Below, one piece after another: positions 1 through 5,330 of a DNA stretch of 6,539 nt. The stretch spans positions 1 through 6,539 of the forward strand of contig JACDGR010000200.1 of NCBI GenBank assembly GCA_013821525.1. The letters are read 5' to 3'. The translations under genes were made by a program, and so were the position numbers. Origin of the DNA: Actinomycetota bacterium (GTDB taxonomy: Bacteria; Actinomycetota; Thermoleophilia; Gaiellales; Gaiellaceae). A model generated the notes under the pieces. That model saw only the letters and a program-made list of their open reading frames with translations, searched no databases and had not been told where the DNA came from. How positions within the stretch are numbered: the first letter of the stretch is position 1; each line of letters opens with the position of its first letter.

Positions 1-1
1 G

Positions 2-625
2 ATCAATGCAAACCTTACGTATTTCGGAGGTCCTGACTGCGAGAATTGCTTGGGCTTCTCCGGAGAGGGACATGGCATGATCCGTGGGCTCGGTGCGGTG
101 CGATTCACGGCGATCGGCCATACGGACATGTCCGATCCGACCTGCGGGAAGTCAACTGAACAGTTCACTTTCGAGGCTCCGGGAAAAGGGACGATCGTTG
201 TGAACGGAACCGTCGAGGGCTGCTCGACCCCGTTCAGTGCGACGTTCAACAGGGTCAAGATTGATTTTTCGAGCACTGCTGGAGTGGATCACTTCCTCGG
301 CGTTACCGGATCGGGTTCAATCGTGAGCAACGGTGCTGCGATCCAACTAACGGGACAGCTCGATGCTCCCGGAGTTACGTTCGATCTTGCACCACCCACG
401 TTCCGTGGGGCCGTGAACCATGCGGCGAAATCTTCAGGGCCTGCTGGAGCTCGCGTCCGCTTTTCGGTCTCCGCTGTGGATGCGGTGGACGGAGCGCTAA
501 AAGCTTCATGCACTCACAGGTCTGGGAGCGTCTTTCGAATCGGGATCACGCGAGTGACCTGCTCAGCAACAGACTCCAGTGCAAACCGTGGCCGCGCCAC
601 GTTCAGTGTCAAAGTGACACGCTGA
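2..625 (+). CDS. Secreted-type protein with C-terminal HYR domain (5'-truncated by window edge)
   Basis: The frame is open from base 2 with no stop, so the gene begins left of the window and only the last 207 residues are visible; the internal TTG at 50 is not needed as a start. The last ~78 residues (about 389-622) look like a HYR (hyalin-repeat) domain, an immunoglobulin-like fold of extracellular proteins. They start at APPTF and contain AVDAVDGAL, then a Cys, SGSVFRIGITRVTC and SATDSSANRG, ending in a FSVKV strand. The two cysteines spaced as in HYR domains probably form a disulphide. The preceding ~130 residues are rich in Gly, Thr and Ser with beta-type alternation and contain CENC and further cysteines; I do not recognise a family there. 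HYR domains are usually linked to adhesion or extracellular architecture, so a secreted or surface role is inferred. The signal peptide would lie outside the window. Codon use looks less GC-biased than in the transporter genes. Confidence 0.8.
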   Translation: MNANLTYFGGPDCENCLGFSGEGHGMIRGLGAVRFTAIGHTDMSDPTCGKSTEQFTFEAPGKGTIVVNGTVEGCSTPFSATFNRVKIDFSSTAGVDHFLGVTGSGSIVSNGAAIQLTGQLDAPGVTFDLAPPTFRGAVNHAAKSSGPAGARVRFSVSAVDAVDGALKASCTHRSGSVFRIGITRVTCSATDSSANRGRATFSVKVTR

Positions 626-745
626 TGCTGGGTCCAGGCTCGGCCCAACAAGAGCGGCGATGCAGGCCTCTCGAATACGACGCGGCGTTGACGCATGCGA
701 CCGTTGTTGCAAAAGCTCGCTTCTTCAATTGTCATCCAAAGCGTT

Positions 746-753
746 GAAGGGAG
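746..753 (+). promoter_or_regulatory. Ribosome binding site deciding the GTG start at 759
   Basis: GAAGGGAG lies five bases upstream of the GTG at 759 and is a good anti-16S match. It favours this GTG over the upstream in-frame ATG at 660. The segment between 660 and 759 would put 33 Cys- and Arg-rich residues in front of the signal peptide. Confidence 0.7.
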
Positions 754-758
754 AATCC

Positions 759-1262
759 GTGCGGCGTTTTCATTTGGTGTTTTGCGTTGCTTTGCTGGCG
801 GCGGCGACAGCGACATCAGCGGGGATTGCGGCGAAGCCAATGCGGTCACCCGTGCTAAGCGGGCCGATCGACCTGCCGGCGGGGCTCGTCTGCTCCTTCG
901 CAGTTCATGGCGAAGTTGTCGTCAACCGACAGATCCTCACGGTCTTCTCCGACGGGTCATCGCGAGCGACCGGCGAATTCGTCGCTGCGCTGACGAACGT
1001 CACGACCGGTAAGACGATAAAGCTGAATGCTCCGGGATCCGTCTCGCTGTCCGCGCCGGACGCCAACGGTGTGGTGTCTTTCAAAGGTACTGGGCAGAAC
1101 ATCTACTTCTTCGGCCCTGGTGAACTCGGAGCCAACGCCCCGGGCGGTCTATTTCTTCTCGATGGGCTTACCACCTACCAGTTCGACGCCAACTTCAGCA
1201 CTGTTCCCGGCAGCGTTCAGCACCACGGTGGGGTCGTAGATCTTTGCGCCGCATTGAGCTGA
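759..1262 (+). CDS. Small secreted protein of unknown function
   Basis: This 167-residue protein starts at GTG 759, chosen for the Shine-Dalgarno sequence just upstream and because translation then begins directly with a signal peptide. The signal peptide has an RR n-region, a hydrophobic core LVFCVALLAAATA and a small-residue cleavage region near TSAGIAA. The mature part is about 140 residues, beta-rich, with a GLVCSF motif near its start and DLCAALS at the very end; the two cysteines could pair in a disulphide. It resembles, from memory, a family of small exported hypothetical proteins common in actinobacteria with the same Cys pair and a Gly-rich middle, but no biochemical function is known to me. 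There is no lipobox and no C-terminal anchor, so free export is inferred. It lies 133 bases after the HYR-domain gene on the same strand, too far to assume co-transcription. Confidence 0.75.
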   Translation: MRRFHLVFCVALLAAATATSAGIAAKPMRSPVLSGPIDLPAGLVCSFAVHGEVVVNRQILTVFSDGSSRATGEFVAALTNVTTGKTIKLNAPGSVSLSAPDANGVVSFKGTGQNIYFFGPGELGANAPGGLFLLDGLTTYQFDANFSTVPGSVQHHGGVVDLCAALS

Positions 1263-1671
1263 CCGATTCGTCAGAGCGCACAGGCAAGGGTGGTGTCTTG
1301 TGGGCCGTGACGGCGTCGACGCACGCCCCCGCGAGGCGATCCACCACGCGAATCATCGGGCGATCCAGGATCTCCCCCGGCCTAGCCCGCCGACCAGGAA
1401 AGGCAAATGCTCGGGTCGTCGCCTGCGGACGCAAAGCTCCCACCCCTCAGGATGAATGCAGCCGCTGCTAGCTCGGGCACGCCCCGAGACGGGGCTCGAC
1501 GCTTTGCGTTGTAGATGGAGCGGTCGGCGGCCTTGAGTAGCTCGTGGTGGTGCACCCGTCGAGGGATGCAAATCGGTCGGGCGATGTGGCGTTCGAAGCG
1601 GAAACAACTCAGGACTGGCGCGCGTCCCCAGGTCGGGCAGTGCCGGCTTGAGCAGTGAGCCTGGTATGGCC
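1263..1671. other. Intergenic stretch between converging genes, no intact gene
   Basis: No frame here gives a convincing intact protein. Its right part contains a GGDEF-like remnant on the - strand, listed separately. Around 1472-1495 there are two mutually exclusive short hairpins: CTCGGG (1472-1477) with CCCGAG (1483-1488), and GCCCC (1481-1485) with GGGGC (1491-1495). Neither is followed by a T-run on either strand, so I do not call a terminator, although the position between converging transcription units would suit one. The segment 1263-1470 shows nothing else I can support. Confidence 0.5.
1499..1608 (-). pseudogene. Probable decayed C-terminal end of a GGDEF (diguanylate cyclase) domain
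   Basis: On the - strand, 1543 down to 1499 encodes ELLKAADRSIYNAKR. This closely fits the final helix of GGDEF domains (pattern xLLxxADxALYxAKxxGRN). No GGDEF active-site motif or upstream domain is present in that frame. In another - frame, 1608 to 1558 reads VVSASNATSPDRFASLD, ending where the residues before ELL would be expected. Joining the two pieces restores roughly the usual spacing from the VSxG-type strand to the ADxALY helix; the extra 14 bases between them (1557-1544) break the frame. A TGA lies just before the second piece, in its frame. I read this as a frameshifted, 5'-truncated relic with no activity. The match to the last helix is clear; the upstream piece is speculative. 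Confidence 0.45.
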
Positions 1672-2568
1672 TTAGCGGTCTCGCAGGAGCGGCACGACGC
1701 GCTCGCAGAGAAGCTCGACTCCGCGCGGCGTCTTGAGGCCCTGCGGTGTGCCGAACTCGACGCGCTTCGCGCCGGCGGCGAAGAGCTCTCGAGCCTGCGC
1801 GGCAACCTCCTCCGGGGTTCCGGCAAAGCAGAACTTCTCGAGCGGCGGGGCTCCGGTGATCGTCCGGTCGAGCGCACCGACCACATCGAGGTACATCCCC
1901 ACTTCCTCTCGCGCTCGCGCGCGTGCGGCGTCGCCGTCCTCGTCGACGACGGTGACGGCTCCCACGACTATCCCGACCTCGTCGTTCCCGATCCACTCGC
2001 GCATTACGCGCACCATGTCGGGGTTTGCGGAGCCGCCGATCTTCACCTCGTCCGCGATCTCTCCCGCAAGCGCGGCCAGGCGCGGCTTCCATGTGCCGAT
2101 CATCAGCGGCATTCGCCGCCGCGCCGGCTCGTATTCGAAGTGGGCGCCTGCGGCGAGGCTGAAGTGGGAGCCGCTGAAGCCGCTCGTGTCTCCGGCAAAC
2201 AGCCTCCGGATCACCTCTGCCGCCTCGCGCATGCGCTCGACCGGCGCTGATGGGTCGAGTCCGAGCCGGTCGAGCCATGCTCCGGCGACAAGACCGAGGT
2301 AAGCCCGGCCGTCCGAGGCAAGGTCGAGCGCTGCCGCCTGCCCCGCAAGCTCGACCGGATGCAGGGTTGACGGGTTGAGCGCAGCAGGGCCGACGCGCAC
2401 GCGCGAGGTTGCCTGCGCGATCAGGAGCAGCGGGTAGATCGCCGGCTGGTAGAGCAGGTCGTGGAACACCGAGACGACGTCGAACCCTGCCTCCTCAGCC
2501 CGGCGGGCCAGAGCCACGTACTCCTCGGGCCGCTTGTCCGACTGCAGGCCGAGCCCGAGCTCGCTCAG
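1672..2568 (-). CDS. Luciferase-like monooxygenase, F420-dependent type (LLM class)
   Basis: This 298-residue protein has the bacterial luciferase-like TIM-barrel fold of the F420/FMN-dependent oxidoreductases. Recognisable parts are the first strand ELGLGLQSDK (residues 3-12), the helix RRAEEAGFDVVSVF (22-35), SRVRVGPAALNPSTLHPVELAG (55-76, typical LLM segment), GRAYLGLVAGAWLDRLG (87-103), PLMIGTWKPRLAALAGE (154-170), ADEVKIGGSANPDMV (172-186) and a C-terminal GTPEEVAAQA (249-258). Members oxidise or reduce small molecules with reduced F420 or flavin; the substrate here cannot be told, and cytoplasmic location is expected. No ATG, GTG or TTG lies in frame near the conserved N-terminus. The best start is the CTG at 2568-2566, which overlaps the TGA of the upstream TIGR04076 gene as CTGA and has GAGG seven bases upstream. 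The frame stays open to 2928, but that extension is antisense-frame noise within the upstream gene. A GTG inside the first helix would remove the first barrel strand. Confidence 0.88.
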   Translation of the reverse strand: MSELGLGLQSDKRPEEYVALARRAEEAGFDVVSVFHDLLYQPAIYPLLLIAQATSRVRVGPAALNPSTLHPVELAGQAAALDLASDGRAYLGLVAGAWLDRLGLDPSAPVERMREAAEVIRRLFAGDTSGFSGSHFSLAAGAHFEYEPARRRMPLMIGTWKPRLAALAGEIADEVKIGGSANPDMVRVMREWIGNDEVGIVVGAVTVVDEDGDAARARAREEVGMYLDVVGALDRTITGAPPLEKFCFAGTPEEVAAQARELFAAGAKRVEFGTPQGLKTPRGVELLCERVVPLLRDR

Positions 2569-2870
2569 GTGAGATCCTCGGTGATGAGACTCCGCTCGCC
2601 CGTGCGCTCGATCCGCATCACGACGCGCTCGTCCGGGTCGGGGCAGCAGACGAGGTTGTCCTGCTCGAGCCAGTCCTCCGCCGGCAATCGCCGCTGCTTT
2701 GCCGGGATCAGCGGCAGCACCGACTGCAGCGCATAGAGGCAGAAGTGCTTGCCCTCCGGGATCCGCACCCGGTTGGACTCCGTTACCTCGAAGAAGTCGC
2801 CGACGGCAAGGCCGCACACGGATCTTCCCTCGATTCGCTCGACCGTCACCCGGATGTCGTAGAGGCGCAT
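2565..2870 (-). CDS. TIGR04076 family protein
   Basis: A 101-residue protein beginning MRLYDIRVTVERIEG. It matches the small TIGR04076 family: an N-terminal beta strand pair, a central GLAVGDFFEV segment (residues 20-29), a Cys near KHFCLYALQSVLPLIPA (41-57), and a VCCPDPDERVVMRIER C-terminal motif (74-89). The function of the family is not known to me. There is no signal peptide or membrane segment, so it is probably cytoplasmic. The ATG at 2870 is chosen because family members begin near this strand. GGAG directly abuts that ATG, which is too close for a normal Shine-Dalgarno site. The GTG at 2879 (adding VTE) is an alternative, and AAGGAAG at 2904-2898 is rather far from either. It is the first gene of a two-gene operon whose second gene is the luciferase-like monooxygenase, coupled through the CTGA overlap, which suggests that the two act in one process. 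Confidence 0.8.
   Translation of the reverse strand: MRLYDIRVTVERIEGRSVCGLAVGDFFEVTESNRVRIPEGKHFCLYALQSVLPLIPAKQRRLPAEDWLEQDNLVCCPDPDERVVMRIERTGERSLITEDLT
2576..2579 (-). promoter_or_regulatory. Ribosome binding site for a CTG start with CTGA stop/start overlap
   Basis: Read on the - strand, GAGG (2579-2576) is followed by a seven-base spacer and then CTG (2568-2566), whose last two bases belong to the TGA stop (2567-2565) of the preceding gene. This is the geometry of ordinary ATGA/GTGA translational coupling, but with CTG as initiator. It supports CTG as the start of the monooxygenase. Confidence 0.5.
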
Positions 2871-2967
2871 CTCCGTCACGACCCGAGAGCTTATGTGCTT
2901 CCTTGCGCCTAACAGGAGGATGGTGCACTCTGGTCTATCCGAAAGTGTTGACGACGAAGGAGGAGTG
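2871..2967. promoter_or_regulatory. Divergent intergenic region with promoters expected for both directions
   Basis: About 97 bases separate the leftward TIGR04076/monooxygenase operon from the rightward binding-protein gene, so both promoters should lie here or just inside the genes. I cannot fix a -35/-10 pair on either strand. CTTATG at 2890-2895 (CATAAG on the - strand) is a weak -10 candidate for the leftward operon without a credible -35. Two Shine-Dalgarno sequences face right: AGGAGG at 2914-2919 and AAGGAGG at 2957-2963. Confidence 0.4.
2957..2963 (+). promoter_or_regulatory. Strong ribosome binding site for the ABC substrate-binding protein
   Basis: AAGGAGG precedes two successive GTG codons at 2965 and 2968. 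The spacing (four bases to 2968, one base to 2965) favours GTG 2968. That start leads directly into a KRR n-region and hydrophobic signal sequence. Confidence 0.75.
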
Positions 2968-4263
2968 GTGAAGAGAAGAATCGGTGCTGTGGTCGCCGCC
3001 GTTGCCATCGTGGCATTGGCCGCAGTCGCTTCGGCGAGCGAGGTAGGGGCTGCGTCGTCGGCGACTGCCGTCGCCGCGAAGAACTGCTCGTTCACCCTCC
3101 GCGTCGGAGACGTCCTGCCGTTCACCGGCGGACTTGCCGCGTATGGCGCGAACCTCGACCGCGCGGTCAAGGTCGGGATCGCGCTGCAGAATGCAGGCCT
3201 CAAGAAGGACGGGCTCTCGAAGCAGATCCAGGTGAAGCTTGTCGGTTCCGAAGACGGCCAGACCCAGGCGAGCGCCTCAGTTGAAGCTGCGACGAAGCTG
3301 GTCAAGTCGAACCACGCGAACGTGCTGATCGGCGAGATGGCCTCGAGCGCCACGATTCCGATGGCGCAGTCGGTGGCGATCCCGAACCACGTCGTGCAGA
3401 TCTCGCCGACGGCGAGTGCTCCGCAGTTGACGACGATCGCAGACAACGGCTATCTGTGGCGTACGTACCCGTCGGACACCTTGCAGGGCAAGGTGCTCGC
3501 GCAGGCTGCGATCAAGGCGTTCGGTGCAGGTGCGACGATCAACATCGGATCGCGCAACGACGCCTTCGGCACCGCGCTGAAGCAGCTGTTCATCGATCAG
3601 TTCAAGAAGCTCGGAGGGAAGATCGGCGTCGACGAGTCGTGGAACCCCGACCAGCCGACGTTCGACACCGAAGCACAGAAGCTCGTGACGGGCAACCCAG
3701 CGGGCTACGTGATCATCGACTTCCCGGAGACGTTCCAGAAGTTCGCGCCGTCGCTCGTCCGGACGGGCAAGTGGGACGCATCGAAGACGTTCATGACCGA
3801 GGCGTTGCGCAACACGACGGTGCTCGACCAGATCGGAACCCCGGTCGTCGGGCTGCGCGGGACGGCTGCGAGCTCTGCAGGGGGTCCCGCCGGTGCGTCG
3901 TTCGCCGCCTACTGGAAGAAGAACGTGCACGGTGCGAAGCCGTACACCGGCTTCGAAGGGACGTCGCTCGACGCGGTCAACGTCGCGTTCCTCGCGGCGC
4001 TGAAGGCGTGCTCGTCCTCGCCCGCGAAGATCAAGGCGAACCTGATCAACGTCTCAGGGGCTCCCGGGACGAAGGTCACCTACCTCCAGATGGCCAAGGC
4101 GATCAAGCTGATCCGCGCCGGGAAAGACGTCGACTACGAAGGCGCGTTCAGCCCGGTCGACTTCGACGCGAACGGTGACATCAGCTCTGCCGTATTCGAG
4201 ATCTGGAAGTACTCCGGCCCGGGCAAGATCGACACGCTCAGCACTGTCACCTTCAAGGGCTAG
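2968..4263 (+). CDS. ABC transporter substrate-binding protein, branched-chain amino acid type (Peripla_BP_6)
   Basis: A 431-residue extracytoplasmic solute-binding protein of the Liv/HAAT class. It would capture an amino acid, amide or related solute and deliver it to the LivH/LivM channel; the ligand cannot be read from sequence. The signal peptide is residues 1-29 (KRR, then the hydrophobic core AVVAAVAIVALAAVASA). The mature part opens with a strand VGDVLPFTGGLAAYG (46-60), the typical first ligand-site loop. Then come NVLIGEMASSATIPMAQ (118-134), ISPTASAPQLT (145-155), YLWRTYPSDTLQGK (162-175), the hinge and second lobe with GYVIIDFPETF (246-256), YTGFEGTSLDAV (326-337) and a closing YEGAFSPVDFDANGD (390-404). 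Cys40 and Cys348 may form a disulphide. No lipobox is present, which is unusual for a binding protein in a Gram-positive-like cell. An in-frame ATG/GTG at 2920/2923 with its own AGGAGG would add about 15 acidic residues and is less likely. The matching permease and ATPase genes lie on the opposite strand beyond the next gene. Confidence 0.92.
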   Translation: MKRRIGAVVAAVAIVALAAVASASEVGAASSATAVAAKNCSFTLRVGDVLPFTGGLAAYGANLDRAVKVGIALQNAGLKKDGLSKQIQVKLVGSEDGQTQASASVEAATKLVKSNHANVLIGEMASSATIPMAQSVAIPNHVVQISPTASAPQLTTIADNGYLWRTYPSDTLQGKVLAQAAIKAFGAGATINIGSRNDAFGTALKQLFIDQFKKLGGKIGVDESWNPDQPTFDTEAQKLVTGNPAGYVIIDFPETFQKFAPSLVRTGKWDASKTFMTEALRNTTVLDQIGTPVVGLRGTAASSAGGPAGASFAAYWKKNVHGAKPYTGFEGTSLDAVNVAFLAALKACSSSPAKIKANLINVSGAPGTKVTYLQMAKAIKLIRAGKDVDYEGAFSPVDFDANGDISSAVFEIWKYSGPGKIDTLSTVTFKG

Positions 4264-4638
4264 GTGCGGTCGGACTACAGGGAGGGCGGCGGCTTCGAGG
4301 AAGCCGCCGCCTACTCCCGCGCCGTCCGGATCGGGCCGCACGTCGCGGTCAGCGGCACCGCGGCCCGTAACGGTGGGGACACCTACACCCAGACGCGTGA
4401 AGCACTACAACGCGCGCTCGCTGCGGCCGCCAAGCTCGGGGCGGGCGTCGGCGACGTGCTGCGCACCCGGCTGCTGCTCGCGACCGGTTGCGACTGGGAA
4501 GGCGCCGTCCGCGCGCACCGTGAGGCGTTCGAAGGGGTGAACCCCGCGAACACGACCTACTACGTGGCCGGGTTCATCCCCGACGGGGTGTTGGTCGAGG
4601 TCGAGCTCGACGCGGTCGTGCCGGCGCCTCCCAGGTAG
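4264..4638 (+). CDS. Rid family protein (YjgF/YER057c/UK114), non-canonical active site
   Basis: A 124-residue protein of the usual Rid length. The GTG start follows the binding-protein TAG with no gap; AAGG at 4255-4258 can serve as Shine-Dalgarno, so the two genes are probably co-transcribed. Family features: YSRAVRIGPHVAVSGTAA (residues 17-34), YTQTREALQRALAAAAKLG (41-59), DVLRTRLLLA (64-73), HREAFEGVNPANTTYY (85-100) and VEVELDAVV (111-119). RidA proteins are trimers that hydrolyse reactive imines/enamines such as 2-aminoacrylate. In E. coli RidA the catalytic Arg105 lies in a PARS motif; here the aligned residue is Asn96 (PANT), while the Glu of the last strand (Glu112, aligned with Glu120) is kept. 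It thus resembles the Arg-less Rid subfamilies, whose activities are poorly known, and RidA-type deaminase activity should not be assumed. Linkage to an amino-acid-type transporter suggests a role in catabolism of the imported compound. Its 3' end overlaps livF on the other strand. Confidence 0.87.
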   Translation: MRSDYREGGGFEEAAAYSRAVRIGPHVAVSGTAARNGGDTYTQTREALQRALAAAAKLGAGVGDVLRTRLLLATGCDWEGAVRAHREAFEGVNPANTTYYVAGFIPDGVLVEVELDAVVPAPPR

Positions 4639-5330
4639 AGCTCGGCGACCTTCGGGTCGTTCAGCAGCTCGGCGCCGGGCCCGTCGATCGCGTTCCGGCC
4701 GCCGTCGAGCACGTAGCCGCGGGCGGCGAGCGCGAGCGCCCGCCGGGCGTTCTGCTCGACCATCACGATGCCGATGCCGAGCTCGTTGATCTCGACCAGC
4801 TGGTCGAAGACGAGGTCCATCGCCTGGGGCGAGAGCCCTGCGGAGGGCTCGTCGAGGAGCAGCAGCTTCGGGCGCGTGACGAGCGCGCGCGCGATCGCCA
4901 CGAGCTTACGCTGCCCGCCGGAAAGCGTGCCCGCACGCTGACGAGATCGCTCGCCGAGGATCGGGAGGAGAGCGTGCACGTGTGCGACGGCGTCCTTCCG
5001 CTCCCCTTTCGGCAGGCCGAGCGATCCCATCTGCACGTTGTCGGCCACCGTCAGCGAGGCGAACACGTTGTCGGTCTGGGGAACGAAGTTCAGACCCCTC
5101 CGAGTGAGGCGGTCAGCCCGCATGCCTGTGACGTTGGTGCCGTCGAAGCTGACCGTTCCACCCTTGTGCGTGACGAGCCCATACACGGCCTTCAGCAACG
5201 TCGACTTGCCGGCGCCATTCGGGCCGATCACGGCGACGATCTCGTCGGCCTCGGCGTGCAGCGTGACACCACGCAGGATCAGCGCGTCGTCGTAACCCGC
5301 CTCGAGCGCCGTTACCTCGAGCAGGCTCAC
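4560..5330 (-). CDS. livF: Branched-chain amino acid-type ABC transporter ATP-binding protein LivF
   Basis: A 256-residue ATPase of the LivF type, which pairs with LivG on the inner face of the membrane to drive uptake. It has Walker A GPNGAGKST (residues 36-44), a Q-loop VPQ (83-85), signature LSGGQ (136-140), Walker B LLLLDEP (156-162) and VEQN (191-194), where Gln replaces the switch His, as is normal in LivF. The family usually ends near VAELYLG, reached here at residue 234; the remaining 22 residues are a Ser/Thr-rich tail translated from DNA antisense to the Rid gene. The GTG start at 5330 overlaps the livG TGA as GTGA, and no clear Shine-Dalgarno is visible, so translational coupling is likely. 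It is the last gene of the leftward livM-livG-livF operon. Substrate class is inferred from the LivF/LivG/LivM set and not from this protein alone. Confidence 0.95.
   Translation of the reverse strand: MSLLEVTALEAGYDDALILRGVTLHAEADEIVAVIGPNGAGKSTLLKAVYGLVTHKGGTVSFDGTNVTGMRADRLTRRGLNFVPQTDNVFASLTVADNVQMGSLGLPKGERKDAVAHVHALLPILGERSRQRAGTLSGGQRKLVAIARALVTRPKLLLLDEPSAGLSPQAMDLVFDQLVEINELGIGIVMVEQNARRALALAARGYVLDGGRNAIDGPGAELLNDPKVAELYLGGAGTTASSSTSTNTPSGMNPAT

Noticed and set aside
688..717. Possible promoter: TTGACG at 688-693 with AAAGCT 18 bases downstream
   Set aside because: The -35 element is good, but the -10 keeps only two consensus bases; too weak to annotate, although its position ahead of the gene at 759 is suitable.
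660..758. Upstream ATG extension of the small secreted protein
   Set aside because: It would place 33 Cys/Arg-rich residues before a normal signal peptide and ignores the good Shine-Dalgarno in front of GTG 759.
1472..1495. Short GC hairpins CTCGGG/CCCGAG and GCCCC/GGGGC as a terminator
   Set aside because: The stems are short and compete with each other, with no T-run on either strand; expected by chance in GC-rich DNA.
1382..2278. Long leftward frame across the monooxygenase and the intergenic region
   Set aside because: Over the monooxygenase gene it is Arg-rich out-of-frame translation of a clear family member. Only its short terminal part resembles a protein family (GGDEF tail) and is reported as a relic.
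1648..2912. Long rightward frames antisense to the monooxygenase operon
   Set aside because: They are typical GC-rich antisense shadows with Arg/Pro/Ala-biased composition and no recognisable motif.
2949..2954. TTGACG as a -35 box for the binding-protein gene
   Set aside because: It lies only 13 bases before the start codon, leaving no space for a -10 element and leader.
2871..3446. Leftward extension of the TIGR04076 frame to 293 residues
   Set aside because: The extra N-terminal part is antisense to the binding-protein gene, and family members start near MRLYDI.
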